Positions 61,635 through 64,000 of a stretch of 64,000 nucleotides of DNA are shown here, piece after piece. The notes under the pieces are model-generated. The model was not told where the DNA came from and ran no database searches. It worked only from the letters and a program-made list of their open reading frames with translations. Each line of letters starts with the position of its first letter. Position 1 is the first letter of the stretch. The stretch comes from Actinobacillus capsulatus DSM 19761 (lineage in GTDB: Bacteria > Pseudomonadota > Gammaproteobacteria > Enterobacterales > Pasteurellaceae). Made by a program: the position numbers and the translations under genes. The stretch spans positions 1 to 64,000 of the forward strand of contig NZ_KB893931.1 of the NCBI RefSeq assembly GCF_000374285.1. Direction: 5' to 3'.

Positions 61635-61727
61635 TTAGGCTATCTTGTGTGACATCATCAGCTCCGTTGGAGCTTGATATTACAAATAAACAAGAGCTAC
61701 AGAGTAGCTCAACTATGCGTAGCCTAA
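61635..61727 (+). other. Structured three-stem element between guaB and guaA
   Basis: A closing stem TTAGGCTA (61635-61642) with TAGCCTAA (61720-61727) encloses two perfect hairpins: AGCTCC-GTT-GGAGCT (61660-61674) and GAGCTAC-AGA-GTAGCTC (61694-61710). The layout resembles a cloverleaf-like RNA or a REP/MITE-type palindromic insertion. No open frame is seen. There is no T-run after it, so it is not a simple terminator. Confidence 0.6.
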
Positions 61728-61766
61728 TGCAAATTGTCCTAGGTTTTTATAAAAAAGAGAACTTAA

Positions 61767-63338
61767 ATGAACAATATTCACAATCATAAAATTTTAATTT
61801 TGGACTTCGGTTCACAATATACGCAATTAATCGCACGTCGTGTGCGTGAGATTGGGGTTTACTGCGAACTTTGGGCGTGGGACGTAAAGGAAGAACAAAT
61901 TCGTGAATTTAACCCGACCGGGATTATTCTTTCAGGCGGTCCTGAAAGTACCACTGAAGAAAGCAGCCCTCGTGCGCCGGAATATGTATTCAATGCAGGC
62001 GTACCAGTGCTTGGCATTTGCTACGGTATGCAAACCATGGCGATGCAATTAGGCGGTTTAACTGAAACTTCTGATCACCGTGAATTCGGCTATGCTTCAG
62101 TTGATTTACAAGCAACCGATGCGTTATTTGCAAAATTAAACGATAATTTGACCGCTTCTGAGCCGAAATTAGATGTTTGGATGAGCCACGGAGATAAAGT
62201 AACTCGTTTACCGCAAGGTTTCCAAATCACTGGTGTAACCCCAACTTGTCCAATTGCAGCAATGTCAGACGAAAGTCGCCGTTTCTACGGTGTGCAGTTC
62301 CATCCAGAAGTAACACATACGAAAAGCGGTTTAGAGTTATTAACCAACTTCGTGGTAGGTATTTGTGGCTGTGAATGTAAATGGACAGCAGAAAACATTA
62401 TTGAAGACGCTGTTGCTCGTATTAAAGAGCAAGTGGGCGATGACGAGGTAATTTTAGGCTTATCAGGCGGTGTAGATTCATCAGTTACTGCATTGCTATT
62501 GCACCGTGCTATCGGCAAAAACTTACACTGCGTATTCGTAGATAACGGTTTACTTCGTTTAAACGAAGGTGATCAAGTGATGGAGATGTTTGGCGATAAA
62601 TTCGGTTTAAACATCATTCGTGTAAATGCCGAAGATCGTTTCTTAGATGCGTTAAAAGGTATTGATGAACCAGAAGCAAAACGTAAAACCATTGGTAAAG
62701 TGTTTGTCGATGTATTCGATGATGAATCGAAAAAACTTACCTCAGTAAAATGGTTGGCGCAAGGTACAATATACCCTGACGTAATTGAATCGGCAGCAAG
62801 CAAAACCGGTAAAGCACACGTGATTAAATCTCACCATAACGTAGGCGGCTTACCGGATTATATGAAACTCGGTTTAGTTGAGCCGTTACGTGAATTATTT
62901 AAAGATGAAGTACGTAAAATCGGCTTAGCTCTTGGTTTACCGGCAGAAATGTTAAATCGCCATCCATTCCCAGGCCCTGGTTTAGGCGTGCGCGTATTAG
63001 GTGAAATCAAGAAAGAATACTGTAATTTACTGCGTAAAGCAGATGCAATCTTTATAGAAGAACTCTACAAAGCGGATTGGTATTACAAAGTAAGCCAAGC
63101 GTTCACGGTATTCCTTCCGGTGAAATCGGTGGGTGTAATGGGTGACGGTCGTAAATACGACTGGGTTGTTTCACTCCGTGCTGTGGAAACTATCGACTTT
63201 ATGACTGCACATTGGGCGCATTTACCATACGATTTACTCGGTAAAATCTCAAACCGTATTATCAATGAAGTGGACGGTATTTCCCGCGTGGTGTATGACG
63301 TTTCAGGCAAACCTCCTGCAACGATTGAGTGGGAATAA
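61767..63338 (+). CDS. guaA: GMP synthase (glutamine-hydrolysing)
   Basis: GuaA (523 residues) aminates XMP to GMP. The N-terminal class I glutamine amidotransferase domain has the nucleophile Cys in LGICYGMQ (about 84-91) and the His-Glu pair in QFHPEVTH. The ATP pyrophosphatase domain has LSGGVDSSV (about 232-240), and the C-terminal dimerisation domain has [14 protein letters not shown] and ends PPATIEWE. It is downstream of guaB in the usual guaBA order and ends in a terminator. Confidence 0.97.
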   Translation: MNNIHNHKILILDFGSQYTQLIARRVREIGVYCELWAWDVKEEQIREFNPTGIILSGGPESTTEESSPRAPEYVFNAGVPVLGICYGMQTMAMQLGGLTETSDHREFGYASVDLQATDALFAKLNDNLTASEPKLDVWMSHGDKVTRLPQGFQITGVTPTCPIAAMSDESRRFYGVQFHPEVTHTKSGLELLTNFVVGICGCECKWTAENIIEDAVARIKEQVGDDEVILGLSGGVDSSVTALLLHRAIGKNLHCVFVDNGLLRLNEGDQVMEMFGDKFGLNIIRVNAEDRFLDALKGIDEPEAKRKTIGKVFVDVFDDESKKLTSVKWLAQGTIYPDVIESAASKTGKAHVIKSHHNVGGLPDYMKLGLVEPLRELFKDEVRKIGLALGLPAEMLNRHPFPGPGLGVRVLGEIKKEYCNLLRKADAIFIEELYKADWYYKVSQAFTVFLPVKSVGVMGDGRKYDWVVSLRAVETIDFMTAHWAHLPYDLLGKISNRIINEVDGISRVVYDVSGKPPATIEWE

Positions 63339-63382
63339 AAATCCGCCTTTCAGTTGATTTCAATTCATATCCTAAATAGTAC

Positions 63383-63408
63383 AAAGCCCTGTAATTGCAG
63401 GGCTTTTC
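63383..63408 (+). terminator. guaA terminator
   Basis: AAAGCCCTG (63383-63391) with CAGGGCTTT (63398-63406) and one more T. Confidence 0.8.
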
Positions 63409-63484
63409 TATTTCATAGTATTTCGTAGTAGTTTGTTTTTCTGACGGTAAAATTGATGGTACAGCCTTACACTAGTCAGCAAAA

Positions 63485-63516
63485 GATAAAAAATACCGTC
63501 AAATCAATGACGGTAG
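63485..63516 (-). terminator. Terminator of the lysozyme-like gene
   Basis: TACCGTC and GACGGTA frame an 8-base loop near 63494-63516; on the minus strand ATTTTTTATC follows. Confidence 0.75.
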
Positions 63517-63520
63517 AATA

Positions 63521-64000
63521 CTATTGCTTCCCAACACTTTCTTTCCCCAACTCATAATACTCTTTTATTGAGGTACCGTAGCTGTCTTTGGTTGTTGTGC
63601 CATTTTGCGCAAATTTGATTGCGTTGCCGACGCCTTTGAGGTGTGCAGCGAATAGAAAGAAGTCCTGCTTTATGTGTTGCACTGCCTTGATAAACGTCTC
63701 TTGCTTCCATTGTACGAGCATTGCGGTTCATCAGTTTAATAACAGCATCATCTTGAATCATTTTTGAATTCAAAAAGGCAGACTTTCCGCCGACTAATAC
63801 CCAATTATCTGCATTTTCCAGAAAAGCTCTGTGCTGAACAGCATTTGCACCACTGGCAATACCCGGTTTTGTTTTAATTGCTGCTGCATATTTATCTTTT
63901 TGAATCAAACCAACATCTACTAACGCCGCAGCACCGAATCGATAAGCACCTAAATAGCCATAGCTATTTTCTGCCGTATAATCTCCTCCACTCTCACGCT
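63521..64000 (-). pseudogene. Lysozyme-like peptidoglycan hydrolase family protein, 5'-truncated by window and frameshifted
   Basis: The minus-strand frame is open to the window edge and reads RESGGDYTAENSYGYLGAYR near the edge, resembling phage-type and secretion-linked lysozyme-like domains in which the Glu of RESGG is catalytic and GYLGxYQFG follows. The frame continues through ALVDVGLIQKDKYAAAI to THKAGLL near 63655, then shifts: the expected FAAHLKGVGNAIKFAQNG to ESVGKQ lies in another frame (to 63521). A short TTCT-type slip in CTTCTTTCTATT fits. The gene may be a real pseudogene or a sequencing error. Its upstream part and any partner genes are outside the window. Confidence 0.7.

Overview
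The window is a chromosomal segment of a Pasteurellaceae bacterium of the Actinobacillus type. Three observations support this. The DNA is AT-rich, and gene order and proteins are gammaproteobacterial (fMet tRNA-rimP-nusA-infB-rbfA-truB, pheST-ihfA, mlc-bioD2, ackA-pta, rplM-rpsI beside yhcB/zapG). Intergenic regions and some genes carry many copies of the Actinobacillus pleuropneumoniae-type DNA uptake signal ACAAGCGGT, usually as inverted pairs that double as transcription terminators; the Haemophilus-type uptake core is not the abundant one. An intact nadV implies growth on nicotinamide without preformed NAD, which fits A. suis, A. equuli, A. lignieresii or a NAD-independent A. pleuropneumoniae better than a classical biovar 1 strain. 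The species cannot be fixed from this window.

Layout. 1-7.8 kb: nadV, a Tat-type cpdB, ackA-pta and a small yegP-like gene. 8-12.2 kb: dld, mltB, truB and rbfA. 12.4-17.1 kb: the infB-nusA-rimP operon headed by the initiator tRNA, all on the minus strand. 17.2-20.6 kb: folC, accD, an unannotated 33-codon membrane peptide gene, and mazG. 20.7-25.8 kb: cpxR-cpxA, macB without macA, and a Nif3-family gene. 25.9-35.8 kb: glpX, zapB, tdk, a Set-family MFS transporter, tsaB, aroG, ypfJ, ftsK and lrp. 35.9-39.2 kb: rnd, then mlc and bioD2 on the plus strand. 39.2-39.9 kb: a decayed IS200-type element. 40.1-45.5 kb: an NlpC/P60 lipoprotein, ihfA, pheT, pheS and a nitroreductase. 45.6-46.9 kb: a tcyP-type cystine symporter pseudogene with at least five lesions. 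47-51.7 kb: a Zn-ribbon protein, fieF-type exporter, lipoprotein, yaaA, rpsI, rplM and zapG. 51.8-59.9 kb: glnD, two tandem tyrP paralogues, ftsH and rlmE. 60-63.3 kb: guaB and guaA. The right edge holds the 3' part of a frameshifted lysozyme-like gene.

Most genes are housekeeping: translation, division (ftsK, zapB, zapG, ftsH), acetate overflow, purine and aromatic metabolism, envelope stress. I found no CRISPR array, prophage or obvious new defence system. The points of interest are regulatory and evolutionary: a perfect TyrR box before tyrP, a TrpR-like operator before aroG, a PurR box before guaB, a perfect CRP site before an Mlc homologue that has lost the ROK zinc motif, a structured element inside guaBA, a palindromic ribosome-binding site with a TTG start at rimP, the 33-residue peptide gene, and two decaying loci.
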